DNA from: Eubacteriales bacterium
GTDB taxonomy: Bacteria; Bacillota; Clostridia; Christensenellales; Aristaeellaceae
Reading direction: 5' to 3'
DNA length: 64,000 nucleotides
NCBI GenBank assembly: GCA_028693055.1
Contig: JAQUWD010000017.1
Coordinates: forward strand, 1-64,000
In this document: positions 7,625 through 17,232 of the stretch, one piece after another
How positions within the stretch are numbered: the first letter of the stretch is position 1
Layout: each line of letters opens with the position of its first letter
The notes under the pieces: generated by a model
What the model saw: the letters and a program-made list of their open reading frames with translations, nothing else
Told to the model about the DNA's origin: nothing
Databases searched by the model: none
Translations under genes and position numbers: made by a program

Positions 7625-8305
7625 TTGGAAAGCTATAAGCTTACCTATAATGTCGACATGGTTTTTTGTATCGACGCTACCGGTAGCATGCGGCACGTGC
7701 TGGATTTTGTAAAGCAAAACGCATTGAATTTGTACCGTGATATCGTCGCTGAAATGGAAAAAAAGCATAAGGTGATCAGCAAGCTAAGGGTAAAGGTCAT
7801 TGCTTTTCGCGATTATATAGCTGACGGTGAAGACGCGATGCTCAGCAGCGATTTTTTTGTTCTACCGGACCAAGCCCAGATGTTTTATGATTGCGTGGGC
7901 GGGATCAACGCTAAGGGCGGCGGGGATATTCCCGAGGATGGTCTGGAGGCCTTGGGTTATGCCATCCGTAGCGATTGGACGCGGGAGGGAATTAAAAAAC
8001 GGCACATCATCGTGGTATGGTCTGATGCGCCGACCCATGAACTGGGTCATGGAAAAATTGCACCTTGGTATCCCGAAGGCATGGCTAAGGATTTTGAAGA
8101 ATTAAGCCTTTGGTGGGAAGACGAGCAGCTGGGCGGCGGTATGAACGAGAATGCCAAGCGTCTGCTGATCTTTGCTCCGGATGCGCCGGGCTGGAACCGT
8201 ATTTCCTCAGAGTGGGGGCAGGTGATTCACGTCCAAACGGTCAGCGAGGGATTGGAGGACGTGGAATATCATCAGGTTTTGGACGCGGTCTGCAATACGA
8301 TTTAA
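7625..8305 (+). CDS. von Willebrand factor A (TerY-like) protein of a phosphorylation triad
   Basis: 226 residues, a single soluble vWA domain. The metal-ion adhesion site is clear: DATGS at residues 17-21 (DxTxS form), RDYIADGED in the second loop and WSDAPTHELGHG in the third. The TTG at 7625 is the likely start because GGGGGAGG lies 8 bases upstream and no ATG is near. There is no signal peptide or membrane segment, so it is cytoplasmic. vWA proteins of this kind act as scaffolds. Its direct neighbours are a PP2C-type phosphatase and a Ser/Thr kinase, the set known from TerY-P triads next to tellurite-resistance (Ter) genes. No other Ter genes are visible here. Confidence 0.88.
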   Translation: MESYKLTYNVDMVFCIDATGSMRHVLDFVKQNALNLYRDIVAEMEKKHKVISKLRVKVIAFRDYIADGEDAMLSSDFFVLPDQAQMFYDCVGGINAKGGGDIPEDGLEALGYAIRSDWTREGIKKRHIIVVWSDAPTHELGHGKIAPWYPEGMAKDFEELSLWWEDEQLGGGMNENAKRLLIFAPDAPGWNRISSEWGQVIHVQTVSEGLEDVEYHQVLDAVCNTI

Positions 8306-8308
8306 TCG

Positions 8309-9334
8309 TTGATTGATCATTCGAAGAAGTACGGGGAGGGCTGTGTCATCCTTCGTTATCATCCATTTGTTGTTACCTATGCCGCCCTGCCCGGAATGGG
8401 GGAGGACAGCTTCATCATACGCGGCGGCGGGCGCGGCGATTTGCTTTGCGTCGCCGACGGTTGCGGGGGACTGGGTAGTAGACGTTATCAAGAGCTTGAC
8501 CAGAAAACGGGAGCCTATCTTGCCTCTCGCCTGATCACGCGAATTGCCGGTGAATGGGCGGAACAAATCGTCTGCTTACCCAAGGAGCCGGACTCCGGGC
8601 GTGCGGAGGCAGAGCTTTTGACCAGCCGACTACAGGAAACGCTTACAAAATACGCGCGCCGGAATGGCATGCTGCATAACAACCCGCGCATCGTCGGAAG
8701 CATGCAGCGCATTTTGCCTAGCACCCTTTGCCTTGCACTGACAGAACGCCAAGAGGAAAATGAGAGCTGCTGCTTTTTATGGGCTGGCGATAGCCGTGGT
8801 TATCAATTGACGTTATCCGGTCTGCATCAGTATACCCAAGATGATTTGCGCTGTGGGATGGACGCCTTTGACTGTTTGTACTGCGATTCGTCCCTGAGCA
8901 ATTGCGTCAGCGTTGATCAGCCCTTTGAAATTCATATGCGCCGAATATTGCTCACCCTTCCCAGCGTTCTGTTATGCGCAACGGACGGGGCTTACAATTG
9001 TCTGCCGACCCCTATGGAATTTGAAATGCTTCTGCTATCCACCATGCAAGCAGCGTCTGACGCCGAAACTTGGAAAAGCAATATGGAGAAGGCGCTTCAT
9101 AAGCTGGCGAGCGATGATGCTACCTTGGCTTGCCGTCCTAGAGGCTTTGCGGACTTTGCCGAGATGAAGCGTTATTATTTACCTCGGCTACAGGAACTGC
9201 GCGGCAGCTACATTCTTCCCGTAAGGCGGAAACGGCAGGATCGGGATTTTGCCAGAGAATGCTGGCGGCAATACCGCACGGACTATGATTGTACCGGAGG
9301 GACGTGTGATGAGCAGGATGATTGGCGTATATAA
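8309..9334 (+). CDS. PP2C-type protein phosphatase of the vWA-kinase triad
   Basis: 341 residues if read from the TTG at 8309, three bases after the vWA stop. The start is uncertain: no Shine-Dalgarno precedes that TTG, while a GGGGAGGG run lies inside the coding frame at about 8333. PP2C landmarks are GMGEDSFI, the metal-binding LLCVADGCGGLG, WAGDSRGYQLTLSGLHQYTQDD (the GDSRxY and late acidic motif) and LLCATDGAYN. It would dephosphorylate Ser/Thr residues using Mn2+ or Mg2+. Translation is probably coupled to the vWA gene. The 3' end overlaps the kinase start by 26 bases. Some acidic metal ligands of classic PP2C are hard to place, so weak or divergent activity is possible. Confidence 0.85.
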   Translation: MIDHSKKYGEGCVILRYHPFVVTYAALPGMGEDSFIIRGGGRGDLLCVADGCGGLGSRRYQELDQKTGAYLASRLITRIAGEWAEQIVCLPKEPDSGRAEAELLTSRLQETLTKYARRNGMLHNNPRIVGSMQRILPSTLCLALTERQEENESCCFLWAGDSRGYQLTLSGLHQYTQDDLRCGMDAFDCLYCDSSLSNCVSVDQPFEIHMRRILLTLPSVLLCATDGAYNCLPTPMEFEMLLLSTMQAASDAETWKSNMEKALHKLASDDATLACRPRGFADFAEMKRYYLPRLQELRGSYILPVRRKRQDRDFARECWRQYRTDYDCTGGTCDEQDDWRI

Positions 9335-10241
9335 GCCTGTCACGCCGCTGCAAACGGCGGGCAGCGGCAGCGCCCGGTGGTGTATTGCGCTGCGAGGGGG
9401 GCAGCGTTTTTTTCTTAAGGAATTTTTATCCCCAGTGTATCCCTATAAAGGTGGTAACAAAGCGCTGATCCAAAAGCAGATTGAGCGCTGCCAGCGTTTT
9501 GAAGCCACCAAACGTAAACTCTATGCCGCCATGAGCTGTGTGATCGGGGATACGTTGGTGCCGGTATTGGATTTTTTCTGCTTCGAATCACGGTATTATG
9601 CCGTTAGCGAAGAGGTTCCAACCCCTCGCCTGACGGGCGAAAGCGAGCTTGACATGACAAACTCCGAAAAGAGAGAAATCTTGTTGGGCTTGGCGCTCTG
9701 CCTGCAAAGGCTCCATTTGCAGGGAGTCGTGCATGCTGATTTGAAGCCGGAGCATGTGCTGTTAAGCAAAGGACCTTTAGGCTATGAGGTGCGACTGATC
9801 GATCTGGACAGCGGGTTCTTGACCGAAGAGCCGCCTAAGGAGCCAAGGGACATGGAAGGAGACCCGGTTTACCTTGCGCCGGAGGTGTTTCTGTGCATGG
9901 CTGGTCAGGAAGCGACGCTGGGCGCGGCGGTGGATACCTTTGCTTTCGGCGCTATTATTCATCGCATTTGGACGGGGTCGCTGCCCGGCATTGACTCAAA
10001 ACGCTATGCATATCTATATGAAGCCGCATTAGAGGGTGGAGAAATTTCGCTTTCTCCAGAGCTGCCTTTGCCGTATCGAATGGCGGTGCGTCGAATGCTG
10101 GATAAGGATCCCGCTCACCGCCCGTCTGATATGGAAATGGTCCGATTGCTGACGGCTAATCGCCCGGGAGAGGAACGGTACTGGCAGGAGGGCGAACCGT
10201 TGAACGGCCTTAGCCGCTTTATGAAGAAGCCCGGCAATTGA
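9309..10241 (+). CDS. Serine/threonine protein kinase of the vWA-phosphatase triad
   Basis: 310 residues from the ATG at 9309, chosen because GGAGG lies 8 bases upstream; an in-frame ATG at 9249 has none. The ATP-anchoring Lys is in FFLKEF (about residue 37). The catalytic loop is HADLKPEHVLL (Asp144). The DFG motif is altered to DLD (165-167), and YLAPEVF is the activation-segment APE. A C-lobe follows, with DTFAFGAIIHRIWTG and RMLDKDPAHRPSDMEM. There is no membrane segment or extracellular sensor, unlike PknB-type kinases. The HAD and DLD variants are usual in kinases of such triads and retain the catalytic Asp. It overlaps the phosphatase gene by 26 bases. Confidence 0.92.
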   Translation: MSRMIGVYKPVTPLQTAGSGSARWCIALRGGQRFFLKEFLSPVYPYKGGNKALIQKQIERCQRFEATKRKLYAAMSCVIGDTLVPVLDFFCFESRYYAVSEEVPTPRLTGESELDMTNSEKREILLGLALCLQRLHLQGVVHADLKPEHVLLSKGPLGYEVRLIDLDSGFLTEEPPKEPRDMEGDPVYLAPEVFLCMAGQEATLGAAVDTFAFGAIIHRIWTGSLPGIDSKRYAYLYEAALEGGEISLSPELPLPYRMAVRRMLDKDPAHRPSDMEMVRLLTANRPGEERYWQEGEPLNGLSRFMKKPGN

Positions 10242-10337
10242 ACAATAGAATACAAAAAAGAACAGTCTCCGCACTGGGATAGATCCTCCGCTTCTGCTAT
10301 GATCATGCGGTACCATAGCGGAACGGAGGCTTTTTTA

Positions 10338-12719
10338 ATGAAATACGGCTTTTTTGACGATGAGCATCGGGAATATGTGGTAAACAAAGTAGATGCGCCG
10401 CAAAGCTTTACCAATTATCTGGGACAGAAAAGCATGGGCGCGGTGGTTAGCCACAACGCAGGGGGCTACCTGTGGAAGGGCAGCCCGCAGTATCATCGAA
10501 TTACCCGCTTTCGCCCTAACGGCGTTCCCTTGGACAGACCGGGGCATTATGTCTATGTACGGGATGACGAAACGGAAAAATTCTGGTCGCTGAGCTGGCA
10601 GCCGGTGGGCCGTGATTTGAGGACTGCAGAATATGAATGCCGCCATGGCTTTGGGTACTCCACCTTTCGCTGCGAGGCTGAGGGGATTGAGGGCACAGAA
10701 ACGTTGTTCATTCCTATGGATGATGACGCGGAGCTATGGGAAGTACGGCTTCGTAATCGATCCAATCGGGAACGATTGATCAGTCTGTATGGATATTGTG
10801 AGTTCAGCTTTCATCATATCGATATGGATAACGAAAACTTTCAAATGAGTCTGTACTCAGCCGGTTCCCGATATGTGGATGGCACGGTGGAGTACGAGCT
10901 GCATTATGAAGAAAACAGTCATGAATTTTTTACCGCCTCTTTTGCTCCGGATGGCTTTGATTGTTTAAGGGACAGCTTTATCGGCAGCTATCGTACGGAA
11001 CAAAACCCCGTTGCAGTAGAAAAAGGCCAAATGAGCGGTTCCTGCGAGCAAGGCGGAAATCATTGCGGCGCATTGCAAAAACGCTATCGGTTAAAGCCCG
11101 GCGAAGAAATTCGGTGCCGCTTTCTGCTAGGAACCGGCGACAGCCAGACTGCCCATGCCGTTCGGGCGAGATATACCGACGATTACGCAGATCATGCCTT
11201 TGCAGCTTTGGCAGATCACTGGTCGCAAAAGCTGAACACCTTACAGGTTCAAACCCCAGACGAGGACATGAACCGTAGCTTAAACCTGTGGAATCTGTAT
11301 CAAAGTCAGGTAAACGTGACCTTCAGCCGCTTTTCCTCCTTTATCGAGGTGGGAGGCCGTACCGGGTTAGGCTATCGGGATACGGCGCAGGATGCGATGT
11401 GCATTCCAAACGCCGATCCAAAAATGTGTAAAAAACGGATTGAACAGCTTTTGCACGGTCAGGTACGGCTGGGCTATGGACTGCATTTGTTTGATCCTGC
11501 GTGGTTTGAACCCGCTAAACAGCAAAGCTTCAAATCTCCCACCGTTGTACCTACGCCGGATAAACAAAGCATGATTCATGGGTTGAAGGATACCTGTGCC
11601 GACGATGCGCTGTGGTTAATTCCCGCCATTGCCGAATATGTACGAGAAACAGGAAAGATCGATTTCCTAAATCAGGTGATTCCTTATGCCGACGAGGGTG
11701 AGGATACGGTTTATCGCCATATGCTGGCGATATTGCGCTTCAGCTTTTCTCAGGTGGGGCAAAACGGCGTCTGTAAGGGTTTGCGGGCGGACTGGAACGA
11801 CTGCTTAAATTTAGGCGGTGGGGAAAGCGCCATGGTAAGCTTTTTGCTGCTGTGGGCAGTAGAGCATTTCTGCGATTTAGCGCGCTTTACCAACCATGAA
11901 GAGGACGCAGAGAAAATCAACCGTCAAGCAGCGGATATGAAAGCGCTCTGTCAAAGAGTGCTATGGGATGGCGAATGGTTTCTGCGCGGGATTACCGGCG
12001 ATAATCGACCTATCGGCACGCATACCGCAGCGGAAGGAAAGGTTCACTTAGAAAGCAATACTTGGGCGGTAATCAGCGGCGCGGCTACCGATGAGCAGGG
12101 CGTTAGCGCTATGAATGCGGTAAACGACTGGCTGGTAACACCCTATGGTTTGATGCTCAACGCCCCTGCCTTCCGTACGCCGGATGATTCCATCGGCTTT
12201 GTCACAAGGGTTTATCCGGGGATTAAGGAGAACGGCTCAATTTTCAGCCATTCCAACCCGTGGGCATGGGTCGCCGAATGTATGCTGGGGCGCGGCGATC
12301 AGGCTATGAAGCAGTATCTGGCGTTGCTGCCCGAAAAGCAGAATGAACTCATGGAAATCCGTCAAGCGGAGCCATACAGCTATTGCCAGTTTATTATGGG
12401 ACGCGATCACACGGCTTTTGGACGGGCGCGTCATCCCTTCATGACCGGCTCTGCCGGGTGGAGCTATTATGCCGCAACTCGCTACATTCTGGGCATTCGC
12501 CCGGTGCTTGACGGCTTGACGGTCGACCCCTGTATTCCCGCCGCTTGGGACGGTTTCCAGGTAACGAGGGAATGGCGGGGAGGCCGTTACCATATCACCG
12601 TAATGAACCCAAAGCACGTCCAAAAAGGCGTATGCTCCCTCCAAATCAATGGTCGAGAAGTAGACCGTATTCCCTGTCTAGGCTTAGGAGAACACGATAT
12701 TCTTGTAACAATGGGTTGA
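10338..12719 (+). CDS. chbP: GH94 phosphorylase, N,N'-diacetylchitobiose phosphorylase type
   Basis: 793 residues from the ATG at 10338 (GGAGG 8 bases upstream; upstream in-frame ATGs lack a site). It opens MKYGFFDDEHREYVV, the usual GH94 start. IEVGGRTGLGYRDTAQDAM, HGLKDTCADDALW and GLRADWNDCLNLGGGESAM follow; one of Asp485/Asp488 in this last block is the family's general acid. Length and these blocks resemble Vibrio chitobiose phosphorylase more than cellobiose phosphorylase. The reaction would be diacetylchitobiose + phosphate to GlcNAc-1-phosphate + GlcNAc in the cytoplasm. The mutase gene downstream and NagA at 22071 support a GlcNAc route. Cellobiose or another beta-glucoside as substrate remains possible. 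Confidence 0.88.
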   Translation: MKYGFFDDEHREYVVNKVDAPQSFTNYLGQKSMGAVVSHNAGGYLWKGSPQYHRITRFRPNGVPLDRPGHYVYVRDDETEKFWSLSWQPVGRDLRTAEYECRHGFGYSTFRCEAEGIEGTETLFIPMDDDAELWEVRLRNRSNRERLISLYGYCEFSFHHIDMDNENFQMSLYSAGSRYVDGTVEYELHYEENSHEFFTASFAPDGFDCLRDSFIGSYRTEQNPVAVEKGQMSGSCEQGGNHCGALQKRYRLKPGEEIRCRFLLGTGDSQTAHAVRARYTDDYADHAFAALADHWSQKLNTLQVQTPDEDMNRSLNLWNLYQSQVNVTFSRFSSFIEVGGRTGLGYRDTAQDAMCIPNADPKMCKKRIEQLLHGQVRLGYGLHLFDPAWFEPAKQQSFKSPTVVPTPDKQSMIHGLKDTCADDALWLIPAIAEYVRETGKIDFLNQVIPYADEGEDTVYRHMLAILRFSFSQVGQNGVCKGLRADWNDCLNLGGGESAMVSFLLLWAVEHFCDLARFTNHEEDAEKINRQAADMKALCQRVLWDGEWFLRGITGDNRPIGTHTAAEGKVHLESNTWAVISGAATDEQGVSAMNAVNDWLVTPYGLMLNAPAFRTPDDSIGFVTRVYPGIKENGSIFSHSNPWAWVAECMLGRGDQAMKQYLALLPEKQNELMEIRQAEPYSYCQFIMGRDHTAFGRARHPFMTGSAGWSYYAATRYILGIRPVLDGLTVDPCIPAAWDGFQVTREWRGGRYHITVMNPKHVQKGVCSLQINGREVDRIPCLGLGEHDILVTMG

Positions 12720-12723
12720 CCTC

Positions 12724-12752
12724 TTGCGTGCGCGGTTCGGCAGTGGTATGAT
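12724..12752 (+). promoter_or_regulatory. Possible internal promoter before the mutase gene
   Basis: TTGCGT (12724-12729) and TATGAT (12747-12752) are spaced by 17 bases, 45 bases ahead of the start. The -35 box is weak, and read-through from the phosphorylase gene is equally possible. Confidence 0.35.
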
Positions 12753-12797
12753 AAACAAGAAAATGAAACAACTATCTGGCAAATGGAGGATTAGTAT

Positions 12798-14216
12798 ATG
12801 ATTTCCTTTGGTACAGGTGGATGGCGCGCAATTATCGGAGACGAGTTTACCAAAGCGAACCTTCAACGCTTAACCTATGCGCTGGCGCAACGTATGAAGC
12901 GCGAGGATGTACAGGATAAAAGCTTTTGTATTGGCTATGATCGCCGCTTTCTTAGCAGAGAAGCCGCCGAATGGTCGGCAGAGGTAATGGCCGCGGAGGG
13001 CGTACACGTGCTGCTCATCAACCGTGAAGCGCCCACGCCGCTGATCATGTTTACCGTACAGTATTATGGACTGGACTATGGGATGGCGGTAACAGCCAGT
13101 CATAACCCGGCTCTGTACAATGGGGTCAAGCTTTTTACCAAAGGCGGCCGGGACGCCGTGGAGACTGTCACCAACGAGTTAGGCGATGCCGCCAATCAGG
13201 TGGATTTGAAGGATGTAAAGATCATTCCCTATCGTAAGGCTATCGATAGTGGGCTGGTACAGGAGATCAATCCCCAAAATCAGTATCTGGACGCGATTAT
13301 TCGCGGCGTCAATATGGACGCGATCCGCAGCCGTAATTTGCAGATTGTGCTGGATCCTATGTATGGCGTGAGCCGCACCTCCCTACAAACGATTTTATTA
13401 ACGGCACGCTGCGACGTAAATATTATCCACGAGCGTCATGACACCCTGTTTGGCGGAAGGCTGCCCGCGCCTAATATGGAAACGTTGGGCGCGCTGCAAG
13501 CCGCTGTGCTGGAAAACCATGCGGATATCGGTATTGCCACCGACGGCGACGCGGATCGGCTGGGCATTATCGACGATAAGGGACAGTTTGTGCACCCCAA
13601 TCAAATCCTGGTGCTTTTGTATTACTATTTGTTGAAATATAAAAACTGGCATGGCCCCGCCGTGCGTAATATTGCCACTACCCATTTGTTAGATCGGGTT
13701 GCGGAAAGCTTTGGCGAAAAGTGTTACGAGGTTCCGGTTGGCTTTAAGCACATATCGGCAGGAATGCAGGAGCATAACGCCGTCATTGGCGGCGAAAGTA
13801 GCGGCGGGCTGACTGTGCGCGGCCATATCCATGGCAAGGACGGCATCTACGCAGCAACGCTACTGGTGGAAATGCTAAGCGTTACCGGGAAAAAGATGAG
13901 CGAGCTCATGCGGGAAATCTATGATGAGTTCGGCACTGCATATATGAGCGAGTTCGACTGGCCCTTCGATCAGGAAATCAAGGATAAGCTTCAAAAGCTG
14001 TTGATGGTCGATAAAAAGCTGCCCGCATTTCCTGTTCCCGTGGTCGGAACCAATTATATGGACGGCTGTAAGGTGCTGTTTGAGAAGGGCTGGATCATTG
14101 CCCGATTCAGCGGTACGGAACCGCGCCTTCGGGTGTTTTGCGAGATGCCCACACGCGGCGAAGCGGAACGCTTGACTCGCGTAATGGCTGAGTTTTTAGA
14201 ACTGCCCATGGCCTAA
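12798..14216 (+). CDS. Phosphohexomutase (phosphoglucomutase/phosphoacetylglucosamine mutase family)
   Basis: 472 residues with the four domains of the alpha-D-phosphohexomutases. The phosphoserine loop is VTASHNPALYNG (Ser101). The Mg2+ loop is DGDADRLG. The sugar loop is GGESSGGLTVRG. The phosphate-binding loop is RFSGTEPRLRVF near the end. It interconverts hexose 1- and 6-phosphates. Because it follows a chitobiose phosphorylase that yields GlcNAc-1-phosphate, conversion to GlcNAc-6-phosphate is a sensible role, but glucose or mannose phosphates cannot be excluded. GGAGG sits 8 bases before the ATG. The kinase gene downstream starts 36 bases after the stop, so the two are probably co-transcribed. 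Confidence 0.9.
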   Translation: MISFGTGGWRAIIGDEFTKANLQRLTYALAQRMKREDVQDKSFCIGYDRRFLSREAAEWSAEVMAAEGVHVLLINREAPTPLIMFTVQYYGLDYGMAVTASHNPALYNGVKLFTKGGRDAVETVTNELGDAANQVDLKDVKIIPYRKAIDSGLVQEINPQNQYLDAIIRGVNMDAIRSRNLQIVLDPMYGVSRTSLQTILLTARCDVNIIHERHDTLFGGRLPAPNMETLGALQAAVLENHADIGIATDGDADRLGIIDDKGQFVHPNQILVLLYYYLLKYKNWHGPAVRNIATTHLLDRVAESFGEKCYEVPVGFKHISAGMQEHNAVIGGESSGGLTVRGHIHGKDGIYAATLLVEMLSVTGKKMSELMREIYDEFGTAYMSEFDWPFDQEIKDKLQKLLMVDKKLPAFPVPVVGTNYMDGCKVLFEKGWIIARFSGTEPRLRVFCEMPTRGEAERLTRVMAEFLELPMA

Positions 14217-14251
14217 CGGTGGCATGAGGAAAATCAAGGAGGCGTCTCAAC

Positions 14252-16009
14252 GTGAAATCCCTCTGGAAACGTATGAGCACCCTACGAAGCTCCATCCTGT
14301 TTATCGTGCTTTTGTGTTGGCTGCTGCCTACGGTATTGCTGGGCAGCTTTATGGGTACGCGCTTTTTTACCGCGCTAAAGGAAAAAACAGAGCTTACCTT
14401 AATGACTGAAACCCAGCAAGCGCAGGTGCGGGTAACCGAAAATCTAAATAGCGCCGTCACCTTAGCTAAGGATGTCGTATATGACGACGAGCTTGCTAGC
14501 GCCGTCACAGAGTTTGAGAATGATAGCGTCAGCTATGAAGCTTACTTTTCTCGGTGCAGAAGCTATTTGGAGCGCAAGTTCGGACGGGAACGGCTGATCG
14601 ATTTTGCCTTGTTTTTCCGCAACAAAGCTCCATCCGGCATTTTCTTTACCAGTGACGATTACGAGCAAGCCCTGTATTTTGAACATAATGTCCTAGAAGA
14701 TATCCTCACCCTCAGCGATTCCCTTGATACGGGCTGCGCCTTTTTATCCGCCGGGGAAAACACCTACCTGATTCGCAATCTGTTTAATACCAAAATGGAA
14801 AAATACGGGATCCTTGTGCTGGGGCTGATCGGGCCCCGGCTTTTTGAACCCGTTTATGAAGTATGCAACGCTTTGGATATGGGCTATGGCATTCGTCTGG
14901 ATCGATATGAAGAGGGAAACGTGAACTATCTGGAGCAGCCCAGAGGGATGAGCGAGCAAGGAGAGCTTTTGCTCTTCACCTTGGATAGCGTTCAACGCGA
15001 CTATCATCTGATCATTCAGCTTCAAGCCAATAGGCATACGGTGTATAAGGATATGGAGGCCTTTCAGCGCCTGATGATCGGGATGTTTGGGCTGCTAATT
15101 CCCATTATGACGGCGCTTGTATACTTTGTGAACAAACGCATTACACGGCCTATTGCGCTTTTGAGCGAGGCTTCCACAAAAATACGCGGCGGGGAGCTGG
15201 GAGTTACCGTGCCCATGCATGGCTCGGACGAGCTGGGGCAGCTTGGTAGCGCATTTTCGGATATGAGCCTACAGCTAAAGGAACTGGTGGATAAGTCCTA
15301 TAAGGAGGAAATCGCGCTGCGGGACGCAAAGATACAGGCGCTTCAAAGCAGAATCAATTCGCATTTTCTCAACAATGCGTTGGAAACCATCAATTGGCAG
15401 GCACGTATGGAGGGCAGCGAGACGATTTCTGAAATGGTGGAGGCGCTCAGCTGTCTTTTGAATGCCAGCATGGATCGAAATGAACGTCATCTGGTGCCGT
15501 TAAACGAGGAATTGAAGGTCGCAGACGCATATTTCTATTTCGTCGGTCTGCGGTTTGGAAAACGCCTAACCGTTTGGCGGGATGTGGATAGCAAAGCGGA
15601 ACCTTTGATGGTTCCACGGTTGGCGATTCAAACCTTGGTAGAGAACGCCATTGAGCATGGCATCGCCAAGATGGGCGGGGGAAGAATCTGGCTTACTGTA
15701 TATTGCCGAGAAAATCGTCTACATGTGGAAGTGGTGAATAACGGGCAACGGCTTAGTCAACAGGAGCTGGAACGCATTCGCCGCTTGCTGGATGAAGAGG
15801 GGGACGCTCAGGGACATATGGGGCTTCGGAACGTGGCGCGCCGTCTGCGCCTGCTTTTTAATGATAAAGCCACCTTGTCGGTACGACAGGACGAAAAAGG
15901 GCAGACGGTGGCAGCTTTCTCCATTCCCGCTATTACGGCAGAGGAAGCAGCCCAGCACTTAGATAAAATGCGCTTACTTGAATTACAATCGGGGGAAAAG
16001 CAGAAATGA
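14252..16009 (+). CDS. YesM-type sensor histidine kinase
   Basis: 585 residues from a GTG at 14252 (AAGGAGG 9 bases upstream). One membrane helix lies at about 12-35, an extracellular sensor region of about 235 residues follows, and helix 2 is near 275-297. A HAMP domain (NKRITRPIALLSEASTKIRGG) comes next. The His_kinase domain has the phosphoacceptor region QSRINSHFLNNALETI, where Ser and Asn replace the usual Pro and Tyr of NPHFLYN. The N-box is LVENAIEHG. Such kinases sense sugars or peptides at the surface. The stop overlaps the start of a secreted binding protein gene by four bases, and a YesN-type regulator follows, so all three probably work together. Confidence 0.93.
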   Translation: MKSLWKRMSTLRSSILFIVLLCWLLPTVLLGSFMGTRFFTALKEKTELTLMTETQQAQVRVTENLNSAVTLAKDVVYDDELASAVTEFENDSVSYEAYFSRCRSYLERKFGRERLIDFALFFRNKAPSGIFFTSDDYEQALYFEHNVLEDILTLSDSLDTGCAFLSAGENTYLIRNLFNTKMEKYGILVLGLIGPRLFEPVYEVCNALDMGYGIRLDRYEEGNVNYLEQPRGMSEQGELLLFTLDSVQRDYHLIIQLQANRHTVYKDMEAFQRLMIGMFGLLIPIMTALVYFVNKRITRPIALLSEASTKIRGGELGVTVPMHGSDELGQLGSAFSDMSLQLKELVDKSYKEEIALRDAKIQALQSRINSHFLNNALETINWQARMEGSETISEMVEALSCLLNASMDRNERHLVPLNEELKVADAYFYFVGLRFGKRLTVWRDVDSKAEPLMVPRLAIQTLVENAIEHGIAKMGGGRIWLTVYCRENRLHVEVVNNGQRLSQQELERIRRLLDEEGDAQGHMGLRNVARRLRLLFNDKATLSVRQDEKGQTVAAFSIPAITAEEAAQHLDKMRLLELQSGEKQK

Positions 16010-17199
16010 AGAAAAAGTTGGTCGCACTGCTAATTGCTTTTGTGATCCTTTGGGCAGGAGCTGCCTGTGCCGACGGCGTGGTATTGAAAACGGTGAGCAT
16101 CTTTGCGGGTAATGATGCAGCGGCGGACACCTATGCCGGGCTGCTAAAGGGTTGGGAAGAAGCCACCGGGAATACGCTCAACGATTACTCTGCCGCTTCG
16201 GACGAAGCATGGAAGCTGAGCGTATTAAAGGATTTTGCGGCTGGGAATGAAGCCGATGTGCTGTTCTTTTTCGCCCAGACGGCTGATAGCCAGGCAATCC
16301 TAAAAAAGGTTGTGCCGATCGCTGAGATTAACGCCGCTTATCCTGAGCTGCAATTAACCGAAGACAAGTCGATCGCGGAAACGGATGGAAAGGTTTATGC
16401 AATTCCTGTACGTCCCTATTGGGAGGGGCTTTTCTGTAATACGGATCTCTTTGAGAGCTATGGGCTGGAGCTTCCTACCACTTGGGAACAGTTTAAAACT
16501 GCTGTAGAGGTTTTTAGGCAGCATGACGTCGTACCTATTGCCGTCAGCCTAAGCGACGTGCCCCATTACATGGCGGAATTTTGCATTAGCGTCGCTTCCA
16601 CGGCGCAGGAGCAGGAAGCTCGCCCAACGCAAACCGTGCCAGAGGGATGGATTGCAGGCATGAAACTATTACGCGAGCTATATGAAATGAATGCCTTTAG
16701 CGCGGACGTGAACGCAACCACCTCGTCGGCGGCTAACCAGCTTTTTATTGATAAAAAGGCCGCCATGCAGGTGGACGGAAGCTGGTTTGCCAACAGCCTG
16801 CCAGCGTTAAATATGGAAACCACAGCGGTGCTGCCGTTCCCTTCTATGCTGCAAAGTGAAAAGCCGGCCTATCTTTTCGGCGTCTCCATGGGCTTTTATC
16901 TCAGCCGATCTGCATGGGACGATCCTACCCGGAGAGATGCGGCAGTGGATTTGCTACGCTACTTAACCACCGGAGACAATGCCGCCGCTTTAGGCGTATA
17001 TAATATATCCGATCAACTATTAGCCAGCTATCATGCTATGGTGGAGGGCGACGTTCGCCCCTGCGCCCCCATTCAGGACGCTATGCGGCAGGATGCGCGC
17101 GGAAAATGGTTTTCCTTGATTCCGGGGATTGCCGATGGTACGGTGGAGCCGGAACAGATGTGGGAAGAAGTCATGGAGATGCGTCCATTTTCAGAGTAA
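16006..17199 (+). CDS. Secreted solute-binding protein linked to a two-component system
   Basis: 397 residues. The signal peptide is MKKKLVALLIAFVILWAGAA with a likely signal peptidase I site after ACA. The Cys there does not fit a lipobox well. The rest is a sugar-type (family 1) binding protein with landmarks VKTVSIFAGND-like opening, KVYAIPVRPYWEGLFCNTDLF, FIDKKAAMQVDGSWFAN and a C-terminal EQMWEEVME. It overlaps the kinase stop by four bases (ATGA) and is followed by the response regulator gene. No ABC permease genes are beside it, so it may present ligand to the kinase rather than, or as well as, feed a transporter encoded elsewhere. Confidence 0.88.
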   Translation: MKKKLVALLIAFVILWAGAACADGVVLKTVSIFAGNDAAADTYAGLLKGWEEATGNTLNDYSAASDEAWKLSVLKDFAAGNEADVLFFFAQTADSQAILKKVVPIAEINAAYPELQLTEDKSIAETDGKVYAIPVRPYWEGLFCNTDLFESYGLELPTTWEQFKTAVEVFRQHDVVPIAVSLSDVPHYMAEFCISVASTAQEQEARPTQTVPEGWIAGMKLLRELYEMNAFSADVNATTSSAANQLFIDKKAAMQVDGSWFANSLPALNMETTAVLPFPSMLQSEKPAYLFGVSMGFYLSRSAWDDPTRRDAAVDLLRYLTTGDNAAALGVYNISDQLLASYHAMVEGDVRPCAPIQDAMRQDARGKWFSLIPGIADGTVEPEQMWEEVMEMRPFSE

Positions 17200-17232
17200 G
17201 CGTATCTATGGATTCAGAAAGGCGGCTAGGCA

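Noticed and set aside
16006-16100. Lipoprotein signal in the YesMN-linked binding protein
   Set aside because: The Cys near residue 22 is preceded by GAA, which fits a lipobox poorly; an ACA signal peptidase I site is better.
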